The translations under genes were made by a program, and so were the position numbers. A DNA stretch of 64,000 bases from the NCBI RefSeq assembly GCF_017743735.1, contig NZ_JAGHRO010000002.1, positions 788,011 to 852,010 on the forward strand, in the 5' to 3' direction. The first letter of the stretch is position 1. Every line of letters starts with the position of its first letter. Below, piece after piece: positions 55,526 through 64,000 of this stretch. The notes under the pieces were generated by a model. It saw only the letters and a list, made by a program, of their open reading frames with translations, made no database searches and had not been told where the DNA came from. Source of the stretch: Shimia sp. R9_2. GTDB taxonomy: Bacteria > Pseudomonadota > Alphaproteobacteria > Rhodobacterales > Rhodobacteraceae.

Positions 55526-57114
55526 GTTGTAAGCCCTTGATCTTCTTTGATCATATCGGCGGCCTTCTCGCCGATCATGATGGATGGTGCATTGGTGTTG
55601 GATGAGTTGACGGTTGGCATGATCGAGGCATCCGCCACACGCAGCCCCTCCAGCCCGTTAAATCGCAGACGAATATCCACCACAGCCGCCTCATCCGGCC
55701 CCATGCGGCACGTGCCCGCACAATGGTGGCTGGTTTTGGAATGCTGACAGATGAATTCAAACGCGTCCTGCTCGGTACGCACCTCCGGCCCCGGCAAACG
55801 CTCCGCCAGAATATATGGCTTGAGCGCATCCTGCGCGAGGATGTCTCGCACCAGCTGCAAACCGCGCAGCGACATTTCCCGGTCATAAGGGTCGGCCAGG
55901 TAATTCGGATCGATCAACGGTGCATCGGTCGGATCAGCGCTCTGCAGGCGCACCGATCCGCGCGAGCGGGGCCGCAGAAAACAAGCGTTCAGCGTTACAC
56001 CGCCGTTTGGCATAGCCGCCACACCCGCCTCAATGCCTGTGCCCAGCCCGAGATGCATCTGAATATCAGGTGAGCGCGCGTTTTCATCGGCGTACCAAAA
56101 TCCACCGGTCTCAAACAGGCTGCTCGCTACCGGCCCTTTGCGCGCAAACAGATACTGCAGCCCAGCGAAGGCAGACATATGCAGCTTGGCAAAGCGATCA
56201 TAGGTGTGTGGTCCGCTCACCTCGCAAATCGCATAGAGATCAAGATGATCCTGCAAATTCGCGCCCACGTTTGGTTGGTCGAGCTGCACCTCAATACCCA
56301 AATCAGACAGCGCATCTGCCGCTCCTATCCCTGACAGCTGCAACAATCGCGGCGACCCTATGGCACCTGAAGACAGAACAACCTCGCGCGCCGCGCGCAG
56401 CTTGGTGCCATCCATCAACTCGACACCGGTCACCCGCGTCTTTTCGACCGACAGCCGGCGCACCTGAACCCCGGTGCGCACTGTCAAATTCGGCCGATTG
56501 CGATTGGGCGCCAGAAAGGCCATCGCAGCAGAAGAGCGCCGCGCATTGCGCTGTGTCAGCTGGTAGTAGCCCACCCCATCCTGTTTCTCGCCATTCATGT
56601 CACCCGCTGCCGGGATACCCATTTCACCACCCGCCGCGATAAACGCATCACAGATCGGCAGCGGCGCGGCGGGCTGGCTTACGCCAAGCGGGCCACCTTG
56701 CCCGTGAAACTTGTTGTTGTGGGTGTCGTTGTCCTCAGACTTTCGGAAGTAAGGCAGCACATCGTCATAGCCCCAGCCCTCGCATCCCATCTGACGCCAA
56801 TCGTCATAATCCTGCGCCGCACCCCGGGTATAGATCTGCGCATTGATGGCAGACCCGCCACCAATCACTTTGGCCTGCGTGTAGGGAAACACTTTATTTT
56901 TCATGTGTTTCTGAGGAACGGTCGTCCATCCCCAGCTGCCAATGCCCTTGGTCATCTTGGCAAATCCGGCTGGCAGGTGAAAAAACGGATGGCGATCCGT
57001 CCTGCCTGCTTCAAGCAGCAGCACCGACACGTCTGCCACCTCACTCAACCGCGCAGCAATCACCGACCCGGCGGAGCCGCCGCCCACAACGATGAAATCA
57101 AAGTCCGTCTTCAT
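55522..57114 (-). CDS. GMC oxidoreductase (choline/alcohol dehydrogenase-like)
   Basis: 530 residues. FAD-binding GMC flavoprotein: DFIVVGGGSAGSVIAARLSE at the N-terminus, GMC signature 1 in AKVIGGGSAINAQIYTRG and signature 2 in VVLSSGAIGSPRLLQLSG, C-terminal ASIMPTVNSSNTNAPSIMIGEKAAD with catalytic-site His in KTSHHCAGTCRMG. Oxidises an alcohol group of an unknown substrate; choline is unlikely without bet genes. Nine bases after the SDR. Confidence 0.88.
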   Translation of the reverse strand: MKTDFDFIVVGGGSAGSVIAARLSEVADVSVLLLEAGRTDRHPFFHLPAGFAKMTKGIGSWGWTTVPQKHMKNKVFPYTQAKVIGGGSAINAQIYTRGAAQDYDDWRQMGCEGWGYDDVLPYFRKSEDNDTHNNKFHGQGGPLGVSQPAAPLPICDAFIAAGGEMGIPAAGDMNGEKQDGVGYYQLTQRNARRSSAAMAFLAPNRNRPNLTVRTGVQVRRLSVEKTRVTGVELMDGTKLRAAREVVLSSGAIGSPRLLQLSGIGAADALSDLGIEVQLDQPNVGANLQDHLDLYAICEVSGPHTYDRFAKLHMSAFAGLQYLFARKGPVASSLFETGGFWYADENARSPDIQMHLGLGTGIEAGVAAMPNGGVTLNACFLRPRSRGSVRLQSADPTDAPLIDPNYLADPYDREMSLRGLQLVRDILAQDALKPYILAERLPGPEVRTEQDAFEFICQHSKTSHHCAGTCRMGPDEAAVVDIRLRFNGLEGLRVADASIMPTVNSSNTNAPSIMIGEKAADMIKEDQGLTT

Positions 57115-57123
57115 GTCCGTTCC

Positions 57124-57882
57124 TCAAAGCCGCGCAATCGACAGACCGCCATCCACGGCGATCACCGATCCGCTGCAATATGCCATCTGCCCCGTCGCCA
57201 GCGGCACCACCGCTTGGCCGACATCTGCAGGCTTGCCCCAGCGCGCCGCCGGGATCAGCCCATCTGCGATCCGCGCGTCGTATTTGTCTTTCACGCCCGC
57301 CGTCATTTCCGTGGCAATCACGCCTGGGCGTATCTCAAAAACGCCGATGTTCTCTGCCGCCAAACGGGCCGCAAACAACTTCACGACCATCGACGCCCCC
57401 GCTTTGGACACGCAGTATTCGGCCCGCTCAGGAGAGGCCATTTCGGCACTTACCGAGGTGACAAAACTGATCGAGCGATAGCTTTCTCCGCCTTGTGTCA
57501 CCATGCGGCGCGCAACCTCTTGCGCGAGAAAGAACGCCCCGCGCAGGTTGATGTTCTGCACAAAATCCCAATTCTCTGGCTGCAAATCGAGCAAGTCACC
57601 GCGCACGGGAGCCCCAACGCCCGCATTGTTCACGAATGCGGTGACCGGTCCCAGCGCCACCTCCACCTGATCAAGCAGTCGCGGGATGGCCGCGATGTCA
57701 CTGACATCATGAGGGAAATAAACAGCCTCTCCATCAAGCGCCGCAAGTCCAGCCTGCACTGCAGGCGCATCCGGTTCAGGCAGAGACGCAATAGCGATGC
57801 GAAAGCCCGCCCCCTGCAACGCTTGAGCAATGCCAAGTCCGATACCCTGTTGACCACCTGTTATCAGCGCAAGGCCACTCAT
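57124..57882 (-). CDS. SDR-family oxidoreductase
   Basis: 252 residues, classical SDR: TGGQQGIGLGIA cofactor motif, NNAGVGAP, catalytic Ser-Tyr-Lys in SFVTSVSAEM and EYCVSKAGASM, and the C-terminal CSGSVIAVDGGLS. FabG-like but here in a catabolic operon, so probably a sugar or polyol dehydrogenase. Overlaps the GMC gene upstream (ATGA). Confidence 0.88.
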   Translation of the reverse strand: MSGLALITGGQQGIGLGIAQALQGAGFRIAIASLPEPDAPAVQAGLAALDGEAVYFPHDVSDIAAIPRLLDQVEVALGPVTAFVNNAGVGAPVRGDLLDLQPENWDFVQNINLRGAFFLAQEVARRMVTQGGESYRSISFVTSVSAEMASPERAEYCVSKAGASMVVKLFAARLAAENIGVFEIRPGVIATEMTAGVKDKYDARIADGLIPAARWGKPADVGQAVVPLATGQMAYCSGSVIAVDGGLSIARL

Positions 57883-59372
57883 GCCGCAAACTCCGTTTCC
57901 GCGATATACCGACCGGCACGCAGGGCAAGGGCCGCAATCGTCAGCGCCGGGTTCACCGCCGCAGAGGTCGGCAGAATGGAGGCATCCGTGATAAAGAGAT
58001 TGGGATGGTCATGGCTGCGCCCAAAGCTGTCCACAACGGATTTCGCCGGGTCAGTGCCCATGCGGGCTGTGCCGCATTGGTGGGATGGGTTAGACCGGTC
58101 AAAAGCGCGGCTCAACACCACGGGAAACCCTGCTTGCCGCAGTTTCGCTTTCAATTGCTTCACCAAAGCCTCATGTGCCGCCCAGTTGGAGCGTTGCCAC
58201 ACCAGACTGATCTGCCCATTCTTGACCGTGACGCGGCTATCAGAACGCGGCAGATCTTCACTCATCGCATAGAAATCAAAGCTCCGCGTGGCGATCCAAT
58301 TGGCAAGAAGATTGGGCAGCCCCGACGTCGCCGACAAAATCGGCCCAGTGATTTTGCCAAGCAACTGCACATTGCCCAGAGGCGCCCCCCCTTCCCCGTC
58401 ATCATGGTAGTAGTCATTCACCATCAACGTCTTCTGATAGATCGACCGGTTGCGGCGCAGCGGATGCAATGCCAAGACCGCACTGCAATTGTGGTTCATA
58501 AAATTACGTCCAACTTGATCAGATCGGTTCGCCACGCCAGTGGGACAATTGTCGTTGGCAGACGAAAGCAACAGCGCCGCCGAGCGCACGGCACCTGCCG
58601 CCAGCACAACCAACGGCGCGGCGATCCGCTTGTCTCTGCCCTCCTGCCGATAGTGTACGGCTGAAACGCGGCCGTCCGTGCCGATCTCCAGTCGCTGCAC
58701 ATCACAACCCGTCCAAAGCGCAATACGCCCCTTAGCGCTGGCCTTCATCAGCACGGTCTCACCGTCCTGCTTGCCCGCGCAGGTATTGGGATAGGCATCC
58801 CAAGTGGTCTGCCCATGGGCCAGCCAAGTCTCAATATCCACCGCCAACGGCAACGAAGCCGGCTTCAACCCGACGCCTTTCAGGCGGCGGCGCAAATCGG
58901 CAATGTCAGCTTCGTCCGGCACCGCTCCATAGGGCAGCTTACCTGAGCGCGCCGGATCCGTTGGATCTTCATCTGCCGCCCCGCGCACCTCAAAAAGCGC
59001 TTCGGCTGCGGCATAGTCTTTCGCCAGATCCGCATAAGAAATCGGCCATCCCGGCGTGGTGCCTTCCATGTGCACAATGGGGCGGAAATCTGCCTCCCGA
59101 TAGCGCAGCATCACCGCGCCATAAAACTTCGAATTGCCACCCACATTGTAGTAGTTCCCCGGCGAGAAGGCGCAGCCCGCGCCATCCAGCCAGGTTTCAT
59201 CCGGCCGAAAGTACCCCTGACCAAAGATGGCCTTGGCGTCTCGGTCTTGCGGGCTCGGGCACAGTCTTTCGCCACGTTCCAGCACAACAATGCGCTTACC
59301 GCTCGGCGCCAAAGCTGCCGCCATGCTTGCACCGCCAATACCCGAGCCGATGATGACCACATCCGCGTCCAT
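57879..59372 (-). CDS. GMC oxidoreductase (sugar/glycoside dehydrogenase-like)
   Basis: 497 residues. DVVIIGSGIGGASMAAALAPSG at the N-terminus, GNYYNVGGNSKFYGAVMLRYR as the flavin region, VVLAAGAVRSAALLL, and a C-terminal NPSHQCGTARMGTDPAKSVV with SAAVNPALTIAALALR. This second type of GMC resembles the fructose/glucoside-dehydrogenase branch that oxidises ring hydroxyls of sugars. Start shares TAATG with the ABC ATPase stop. Confidence 0.85.
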   Translation of the reverse strand: MDADVVIIGSGIGGASMAAALAPSGKRIVVLERGERLCPSPQDRDAKAIFGQGYFRPDETWLDGAGCAFSPGNYYNVGGNSKFYGAVMLRYREADFRPIVHMEGTTPGWPISYADLAKDYAAAEALFEVRGAADEDPTDPARSGKLPYGAVPDEADIADLRRRLKGVGLKPASLPLAVDIETWLAHGQTTWDAYPNTCAGKQDGETVLMKASAKGRIALWTGCDVQRLEIGTDGRVSAVHYRQEGRDKRIAAPLVVLAAGAVRSAALLLSSANDNCPTGVANRSDQVGRNFMNHNCSAVLALHPLRRNRSIYQKTLMVNDYYHDDGEGGAPLGNVQLLGKITGPILSATSGLPNLLANWIATRSFDFYAMSEDLPRSDSRVTVKNGQISLVWQRSNWAAHEALVKQLKAKLRQAGFPVVLSRAFDRSNPSHQCGTARMGTDPAKSVVDSFGRSHDHPNLFITDASILPTSAAVNPALTIAALALRAGRYIAETEFAA

Positions 59373-60484
59373 TAGGGGGCAATCCGCATCTCGGTATCAG
59401 GATCAAACGCAACCGCCTTCTCCATGTTGACGGCGAAGGCAAACTGCTGCCCGGCAGCCACCGGCACATCGGACCGCATACGTGAAATCACGTCGCGCCC
59501 GCCAAGTTGCATCGACACAAAAGTATCAGACCCCGCTGGCTCTGTCACATCAATGCGGTTGGTGAGCTCCGCGGTATTGCTGGATTTGCGGTCCGCGCTG
59601 TCAGGATCAGTGATGGTTTCTGGACGTATACCTAACAGGATCTCGCGCCCCTCATACGGGGCCAGATTATCCTGACTGAATGGCAGGATTGCCGGGCTTC
59701 CGTCAGCCAACGCGACCTGCGCCGCGGGGCGCCCATCCTGCATGACGACCTTGGCAGGCACCACATTCATCGCGGGAGAGCCCATAAAGGTCGCCACAAA
59801 TATATTGGCAGGGTTATCATAGATCTCTTGCGGCGTGCCGAGCTGTTGAACGTAGCCGCCGTTCATCACCGCAATCCGTGTCGACAGTGTCAGCGCCTCG
59901 ATCTGATCGTGGGTCACATAAACAATCGTCGTGCCAAGCTTCTGGTGCAGCTTCTTGATCTCCGTGCGCATGTCCACGCGCAGCTTTGCATCAAGGTTTG
60001 ACAGCGGCTCGTCAAACAGGAACACATCCGGATCCCGCACCAATGCGCGCCCCATGGCGACCCGCTGCCGTTGCCCACCCGAAAGTGCGCCGGGCTTGCG
60101 ATCCAGCAGCTGCTCAATCTGCAAGAGCTTTGCCACATCGTGCATTGCCTTTTCACGCTCTGGCTTTGGCACACCGTGCATTTCCAGACCAAAGGTGATG
60201 TTCTGCCCAACGGTCATGTTTGGGTAGAGCGCGTAGCTCTGAAACACCATCGCGATGTTGCGGTTGGAGGGATGAACCCCGTTCATCACCCGATCTTTGA
60301 TCCGGATTTCGCCGCCGGTGATGTCCTCCAGCCCGGCAATCATATTGAGCAGAGTGGATTTACCGCACCCCGATGGCCCCACGAGCACAAGGAACTCACC
60401 CTCCTCAATCGAGATGTCCACATTGTGCAGCACTTCGATGGCACCATACGATTTGGTTGCCTTATCAATGTCGAGAAAGCCCAT
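59372..60484 (-). CDS. Sugar ABC transporter ATP-binding protein (MalK/UgpC-type)
   Basis: 370 residues. Walker A GPSGCGKSTLLNMIAG, signature LSGGQRQRVAMGRALVRD, Walker B VFLFDEPLSNLD, H-loop in TIVYVTHDQIEAL, and a C-terminal TOBE-like domain (from about 235) with LLGIRPETI. Energises the permease pair upstream in the operon. Confidence 0.93.
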   Translation of the reverse strand: MGFLDIDKATKSYGAIEVLHNVDISIEEGEFLVLVGPSGCGKSTLLNMIAGLEDITGGEIRIKDRVMNGVHPSNRNIAMVFQSYALYPNMTVGQNITFGLEMHGVPKPEREKAMHDVAKLLQIEQLLDRKPGALSGGQRQRVAMGRALVRDPDVFLFDEPLSNLDAKLRVDMRTEIKKLHQKLGTTIVYVTHDQIEALTLSTRIAVMNGGYVQQLGTPQEIYDNPANIFVATFMGSPAMNVVPAKVVMQDGRPAAQVALADGSPAILPFSQDNLAPYEGREILLGIRPETITDPDSADRKSSNTAELTNRIDVTEPAGSDTFVSMQLGGRDVISRMRSDVPVAAGQQFAFAVNMEKAVAFDPDTEMRIAP

Positions 60485-60490
60485 GACGTC

Positions 60491-61372
60491 TTATCCTTTA
60501 ACTGAGCCCGCCATCAGGCCGCGCACGAAGTACCGTCCGGCCACGATGTAAACGAAGAGAGTGGGCATCGCCGCCAGGATCGCCCCGGCAAAATGCACGT
60601 TGTATTCTTTGACGCCCGTGCTCGATTGCACGAGGTTGTTGAGTGCCACGGTCATCGGCTGACTGCTCGCATCCGCGAAGGATGCCCCAAACAGGAAGTC
60701 ATTCCAGATGTTTGTGAACTGCCAGATCACGCTCACCACCGCGATAGGGCCGGAGCTTGGCAACAGAATGCGCCAGAAGATCTGAAAGAAGCCCGCCCCG
60801 TCAATCTGCGCCGCACGGATCAGCTCGGTTGGGAACACCGCGTAGTAGTTGCGGAAATAGAGCGTGGTGAAACCAATGCCGAACACGATGTGCACAAAGG
60901 ACAGACCATAGGTCGACCCGGCGAGCCCCATCAGCCCCAGCATCCGTGCCATAGGGATCAGAACGATCTGAAATGGAATGAAGCAGGCAAAGAGCATCAG
61001 GCCAAAAAGGATCGTATCGCCTTTAAAACGCCATTTGGTGAGGACATAGCCGTTCAGCGCGCCAAGCACGGTGGAAATTGCCACTGCAGGGACCACCATC
61101 TTGATGGAGTTCCAGAAGTAGGGCTTAAGGCCGGTTGGCTCCACACCGATCTGCGCGCTCGCCCAGGCTTGTTTCCACGGCTCAAGCGTGAAAGCATCAG
61201 GCAGGCTCATCATGCCACCACCGGTGATCTCATCAAGCGGTTTCACAGAGTTCACCAGCATCACGTAAAGCGGCAGCAGGTAGAACAAGGCAAACAGGAT
61301 CAGCACCACATAGATCAGCGTGCGCGTGAAACGCCCTGTGCGGATCGCTGTGTCTTGGGTCGCAACAGACAT
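60491..61372 (-). CDS. Sugar ABC transporter permease (MalG-type)
   Basis: 293 residues from ATG 61372; TGATG joins it to the other permease (a GTG one codon earlier is the alternative). Six membrane segments; the EAA-loop ELIRAAQIDGAGFFQIFWRILLPSSGP docks the ATPase. Carries CUT1-type sugar permease features. Confidence 0.93.
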   Translation of the reverse strand: MSVATQDTAIRTGRFTRTLIYVVLILFALFYLLPLYVMLVNSVKPLDEITGGGMMSLPDAFTLEPWKQAWASAQIGVEPTGLKPYFWNSIKMVVPAVAISTVLGALNGYVLTKWRFKGDTILFGLMLFACFIPFQIVLIPMARMLGLMGLAGSTYGLSFVHIVFGIGFTTLYFRNYYAVFPTELIRAAQIDGAGFFQIFWRILLPSSGPIAVVSVIWQFTNIWNDFLFGASFADASSQPMTVALNNLVQSSTGVKEYNVHFAGAILAAMPTLFVYIVAGRYFVRGLMAGSVKG

Positions 61373-62265
61373 CACCGTTTCTCCCGCAGTTCAGAGTAAA
61401 GATAGGGGATCATGATCGAGGCAATCGCCATCAGCATGATGGTGGCAGACGCCGCACCAATACCCATTTGGTTGCGCGTAAACGTGTAGGAATACATGAA
61501 GGTCGCAGGAAGCTCCGTGGCCCGCCCCGGCCCACCGCCGGTCAGCGCGATCACCAGATCAAAGGTTTTGATCGCCAAGTGGCTCAGGATCACAAAGGCC
61601 GAGAGAAACGCGGGCCGTAGCTGCGGAATGATGATGCGGCGATACAGGTTCCAATTGCTGGCGCCGTCCATCTGCGCCGCCTTCAGGATCTCATTGTCGA
61701 TCCCACGCAATCCGGCCAAGAACATCGCCATCACAAACCCGGAAGTCTGCCAGACAGCGGCCAGAACCACGGTGTAAATCGCAAAGTCCCGGTTCTTGAT
61801 CCAGTCAAACTTGAAGCTTTCCCAACCCCAAGTGTGCATCACGTTTTCCAGCCCAATCCCCGGATCAAGGAACCACTTCCAGGCCGTTCCAGTCACGATA
61901 AAGCTCAGCGCCATCGGATAGAGGTAGAGGGGACGCAAAAGACCCTCTCCGCGGATTTTCTGATCCAGAAAGATCGCAAGTCCCAAGCCAATGGCGGTGC
62001 AAAGCGTGATATAAAGCAGGGCAAATATGCCCATGTTTGTCAGCGAAATCTCCCAATGGCTCAGACGCCAAAGCTTGGAGTAGTTCTCCCAGCCAACCCA
62101 GCCATAAGACGGCAACAAACGACTGTCGGTGAAACTCAGATAAACGGAGAACAGGATAAACCCATAGACAAACACCAGGATCACAGCCAACGAGGGCGAA
62201 AGCACCAGTTTGGGAATCCAATTCTGTAGACGGGTTTTGAAATCCGCCTCAGCAGTCTGCGCCAT
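61372..62265 (-). CDS. Sugar ABC transporter permease (MalF-type)
   Basis: 297 residues. Six membrane segments starting with LVLSPSLAVILVFVYGFILFSVYLSF; the EAA-loop ILKAAQMDGASNWNLYRRIIIPQLRPAF is near residue 200. Pairs with the following MalG-type gene. Confidence 0.93.
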   Translation of the reverse strand: MAQTAEADFKTRLQNWIPKLVLSPSLAVILVFVYGFILFSVYLSFTDSRLLPSYGWVGWENYSKLWRLSHWEISLTNMGIFALLYITLCTAIGLGLAIFLDQKIRGEGLLRPLYLYPMALSFIVTGTAWKWFLDPGIGLENVMHTWGWESFKFDWIKNRDFAIYTVVLAAVWQTSGFVMAMFLAGLRGIDNEILKAAQMDGASNWNLYRRIIIPQLRPAFLSAFVILSHLAIKTFDLVIALTGGGPGRATELPATFMYSYTFTRNQMGIGAASATIMLMAIASIMIPYLYSELREKR

Positions 62266-62307
62266 GACGCGACCTCCATTGGGAAAGTAGATAAGTCCGT
62301 TTTAGGT

Positions 62308-62334
62308 GGCGGGGCCAAAAGTGACAGCCCCGCC
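62308..62334 (-). promoter_or_regulatory. Intercistronic hairpin between binding protein and permease genes
   Basis: GGCGGGGC (62308-62315) pairs with GCCCCGCC (62327-62334). No U tract follows on the minus strand. As in malE-malF, such hairpins stabilise the upstream message and lower permease output relative to binding protein. Confidence 0.6.
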
Positions 62335-62354
62335 TGGGGAGGTAACCCTTTGGA

Positions 62355-63605
62355 TTACTTCGCGATATCCACCGCATCCACCAGCTCTCGCACGGCAGTT
62401 TCACTGTCGTATTCGCCGTTGAAATGCGCTGTCACCACGTCATAAACCGCGTTTTTGACAGAGGCCGGGGCCGCGTGGCCATGCGCCATGGAACCAAACA
62501 GATTGCCGCTGGAAGCTGCCGCAGCGAGATCCTTCATGCCCTGCTTGCCGCAGGCATCAAAGTCGGCGTCAGAGACATCGGTACGCGCTGGTACGGAGCC
62601 TTTCACCACGTTGAACGCGGACTGGAAGCTTGGCGACAGGATCGCGCTTGCGAGCGCGGCCTGCTCGGAGGAAACTTCGCCGCCTTGATCAAACATCATG
62701 AACTGGTCGGCGTTAAACGTTACTTGCTCCGCCGTGCCAGGGAAGCGGAAGCACAGGAAATCCTCGCCCGGTACTTTACCGGCGTTCAGGAATTCACCCT
62801 TTGCCCAGTCGCCCATCATCTGGAAGCCAGCTTCGCCGTTGATCACCATAGCTGTCGCAAGGTTCCAGTCACGGCCGGAGAAGTTGTCATCCACGTTGTC
62901 TCGGATGAATGCCATGCGATCAAAAGCTGTTTTCATGGCGTCGCTGCCAAGGGTCTCGCTGTCCAGATCGATGAAAGCGGCTTTGTAGCCATCCGGTCCA
63001 AGCGCGCCCATTGCTACGGCGTCAAACACGGTAGCGTCCTGCCAGGCCTGACCGCCATGAGCAATCGGTGTCACGCCAGCAGCTTTCAGAGCTTCAACGG
63101 CAGACACAAACTCATCCCATGAGGTTGGCTGCGCAATGCCATTGGCGTCCAGCACGGCTTTGTTGGCCCAGACCCAGTTTGTTGAGTGCACGTTCACCGG
63201 TGCAGAGACCCACTTGCCGTCCGCTTTGGCAAATGCCTTCAGCGCATCAGGGACAACCTCGTCCCAACCTTCTTTGGCAGCCACGTCATTGAGGTTCGCC
63301 AAAGCACCTTGGTTGGCCCAGTCAAGAATATCAAAGCCCAGCGCCTGTACGGCGGTTGGTGGGTTGCCCGCAGTAACCCGTGCGCGCAGAACTGTCATCG
63401 CCTGTTCACCACCACCGCCGGCGACCGGCATATCCTGCCAGCCCACGCTCTGGCCTTCCAGATCCTGCTTCAGCACGTTCAGCGCGGCGGCTTCACCACC
63501 GGATGTCCACCAGTGCAGCACCTCAACGTCTGCAGCCTGCACCATGCTGGTGCTGGCCAGAAGTGCGCCCACAACGGCGGCCTTAGTTTTTGTAAAAATT
63601 CGCAT
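62355..63605 (-). CDS. Sugar ABC transporter substrate-binding protein
   Basis: 416 residues. Signal peptide (cleavage after SMVQA), then [19 protein letters not shown], a start typical of glucose/mannose-type CUT1 binding proteins. The remainder ([43 protein letters not shown]) fits the family. Probably binds a monosaccharide or small glycoside in the periplasm. The first transporter gene of the operon. Confidence 0.92.
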   Translation of the reverse strand: MRIFTKTKAAVVGALLASTSMVQAADVEVLHWWTSGGEAAALNVLKQDLEGQSVGWQDMPVAGGGGEQAMTVLRARVTAGNPPTAVQALGFDILDWANQGALANLNDVAAKEGWDEVVPDALKAFAKADGKWVSAPVNVHSTNWVWANKAVLDANGIAQPTSWDEFVSAVEALKAAGVTPIAHGGQAWQDATVFDAVAMGALGPDGYKAAFIDLDSETLGSDAMKTAFDRMAFIRDNVDDNFSGRDWNLATAMVINGEAGFQMMGDWAKGEFLNAGKVPGEDFLCFRFPGTAEQVTFNADQFMMFDQGGEVSSEQAALASAILSPSFQSAFNVVKGSVPARTDVSDADFDACGKQGMKDLAAAASSGNLFGSMAHGHAAPASVKNAVYDVVTAHFNGEYDSETAVRELVDAVDIAK

Positions 63606-63636
63606 GTTATCCTCCCAATCTGCGAAGTTTCTTTCG

Positions 63637-64000
63637 TTATTCGTCGTTTGTGTCGGTCACCCAACGCGCCCGGGTATTCCCGATCCGCATCACAACCGAT
63701 TTCACCTCCATAAATTCTTCAAAGCCATAGCGTCCGATCTCTCTCCCCTGACCGGATTGCTTGGCCCCTCCAAATGTGACCTCAGGAAATCCATCCATCC
63801 ATGTGTTCGTCCAAACGGTGCCCGCTTCGGCACGACGGCTAAACGCCAGACAGGTGTGTACATTGTTGCTCCACACACCAGCAGACAGACCGTAATCCGT
63901 GCCATTGGCCAACGTGACCGCCTCCTCCAGCGTGTCAAATGTCATCACGGACAACACTGGACCAAAAATCTCGTCTTGTGCAGCCCCCATGTGAGCGCTC
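63637..64000 (-). CDS. Aldehyde dehydrogenase, C-terminal part
   Basis: The last ~120 residues of an NAD-dependent aldehyde dehydrogenase; the gene continues past the right edge. [35 protein letters not shown] and the ending [26 protein letters not shown] are typical of betaine-aldehyde-type ALDHs. The catalytic Cys and Glu lie outside. It precedes the ABC transporter by 31 bases and is probably in the same operon, oxidising an aldehyde formed by a GMC enzyme. Confidence 0.9.
   Translation of the reverse strand, partial: SAHMGAAQDEIFGPVLSVMTFDTLEEAVTLANGTDYGLSAGVWSNNVHTCLAFSRRAEAGTVWTNTWMDGFPEVTFGGAKQSGQGREIGRYGFEEFMEVKSVVMRIGNTRARWVTDTNDE

Noticed and set aside
56698..58272. 524-residue plus-strand open frame opposite GMC and SDR genes
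   Set aside because: Crosses three real minus-strand genes; His/Arg-rich shadow frame with no family features.

Overview
The window looks like a chromosomal segment of a marine alphaproteobacterium of the order Rhodobacterales (Roseobacter group). Grounds: GC-rich coding sequence with strong C/G third positions; conserved orders typical of that group (phoH-ybeY-corC-lnt-metK-trmB, irr-fabA-fabB-fabI, ybgC-tolQRAB-pal-cpoB-tilS-ftsH); and a metK leader matching the SAM/SAH riboswitch, a class known from Rhodobacterales. The genus cannot be fixed from the sequence alone. No rRNA, tRNA, CRISPR array, insertion sequence or prophage was recognised.

Layout. 1-10131 (minus strand): start of aroA, trmB, a BASS-type transporter, riboswitch-controlled metK, lnt, corC, ybeY, phoH, a lipoprotein/OmpA pair sharing a sequence motif, and miaB. 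10275-18019: a conserved unknown, a quinone-reductase-like MDR protein, irr, then fabA and fabB-fabI separated by an inverted, lower-GC gene; fabI is tail-to-tail with a nitronate monooxygenase. 18268-29753: mixed metabolism, including a small membrane protein, FKBP isomerase, HAD dehalogenase, three alpha/beta hydrolases (one PcaD-like), a PLP dehydratase, a nuclease/phosphatase-fold protein, a shrunken PcaB-like protein, an MFS exporter, an MDR alcohol dehydrogenase and an enolase-superfamily protein. 29793-33806: a BigR/SqrR-like two-cysteine ArsR regulator, an Lhr-type helicase, PdeM nuclease and a thioesterase gene broken by an in-frame stop. 33854-37709: a one-carbon operon, fhs, chorismate mutase and two tandem folD genes, the second lacking the cyclohydrolase lysine. 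37893-47530: MOSC protein, ftsH, tilS and the whole Tol-Pal operon with ybgC.

48394-64000 is a carbohydrate region. A divergent pair of units (D-lyxose-isomerase-family enzyme plus PfkB kinase; GH4 glycosidase) shares a control region with two LacI-type operator-like palindromes. Converging on GH4 is a minus-strand operon of at least twelve genes: aldehyde dehydrogenase (cut by the window edge), sugar ABC transporter, two GMC dehydrogenases with an SDR between them, a Dabb protein, a DUF993 aldolase-fold protein, a LacI regulator and glycerate 2-kinase. Together they look like uptake, oxidation and cleavage of a sugar, glycoside or polyol ending at 2-phosphoglycerate. The substrate is unknown; this is the best candidate here for an undescribed pathway.
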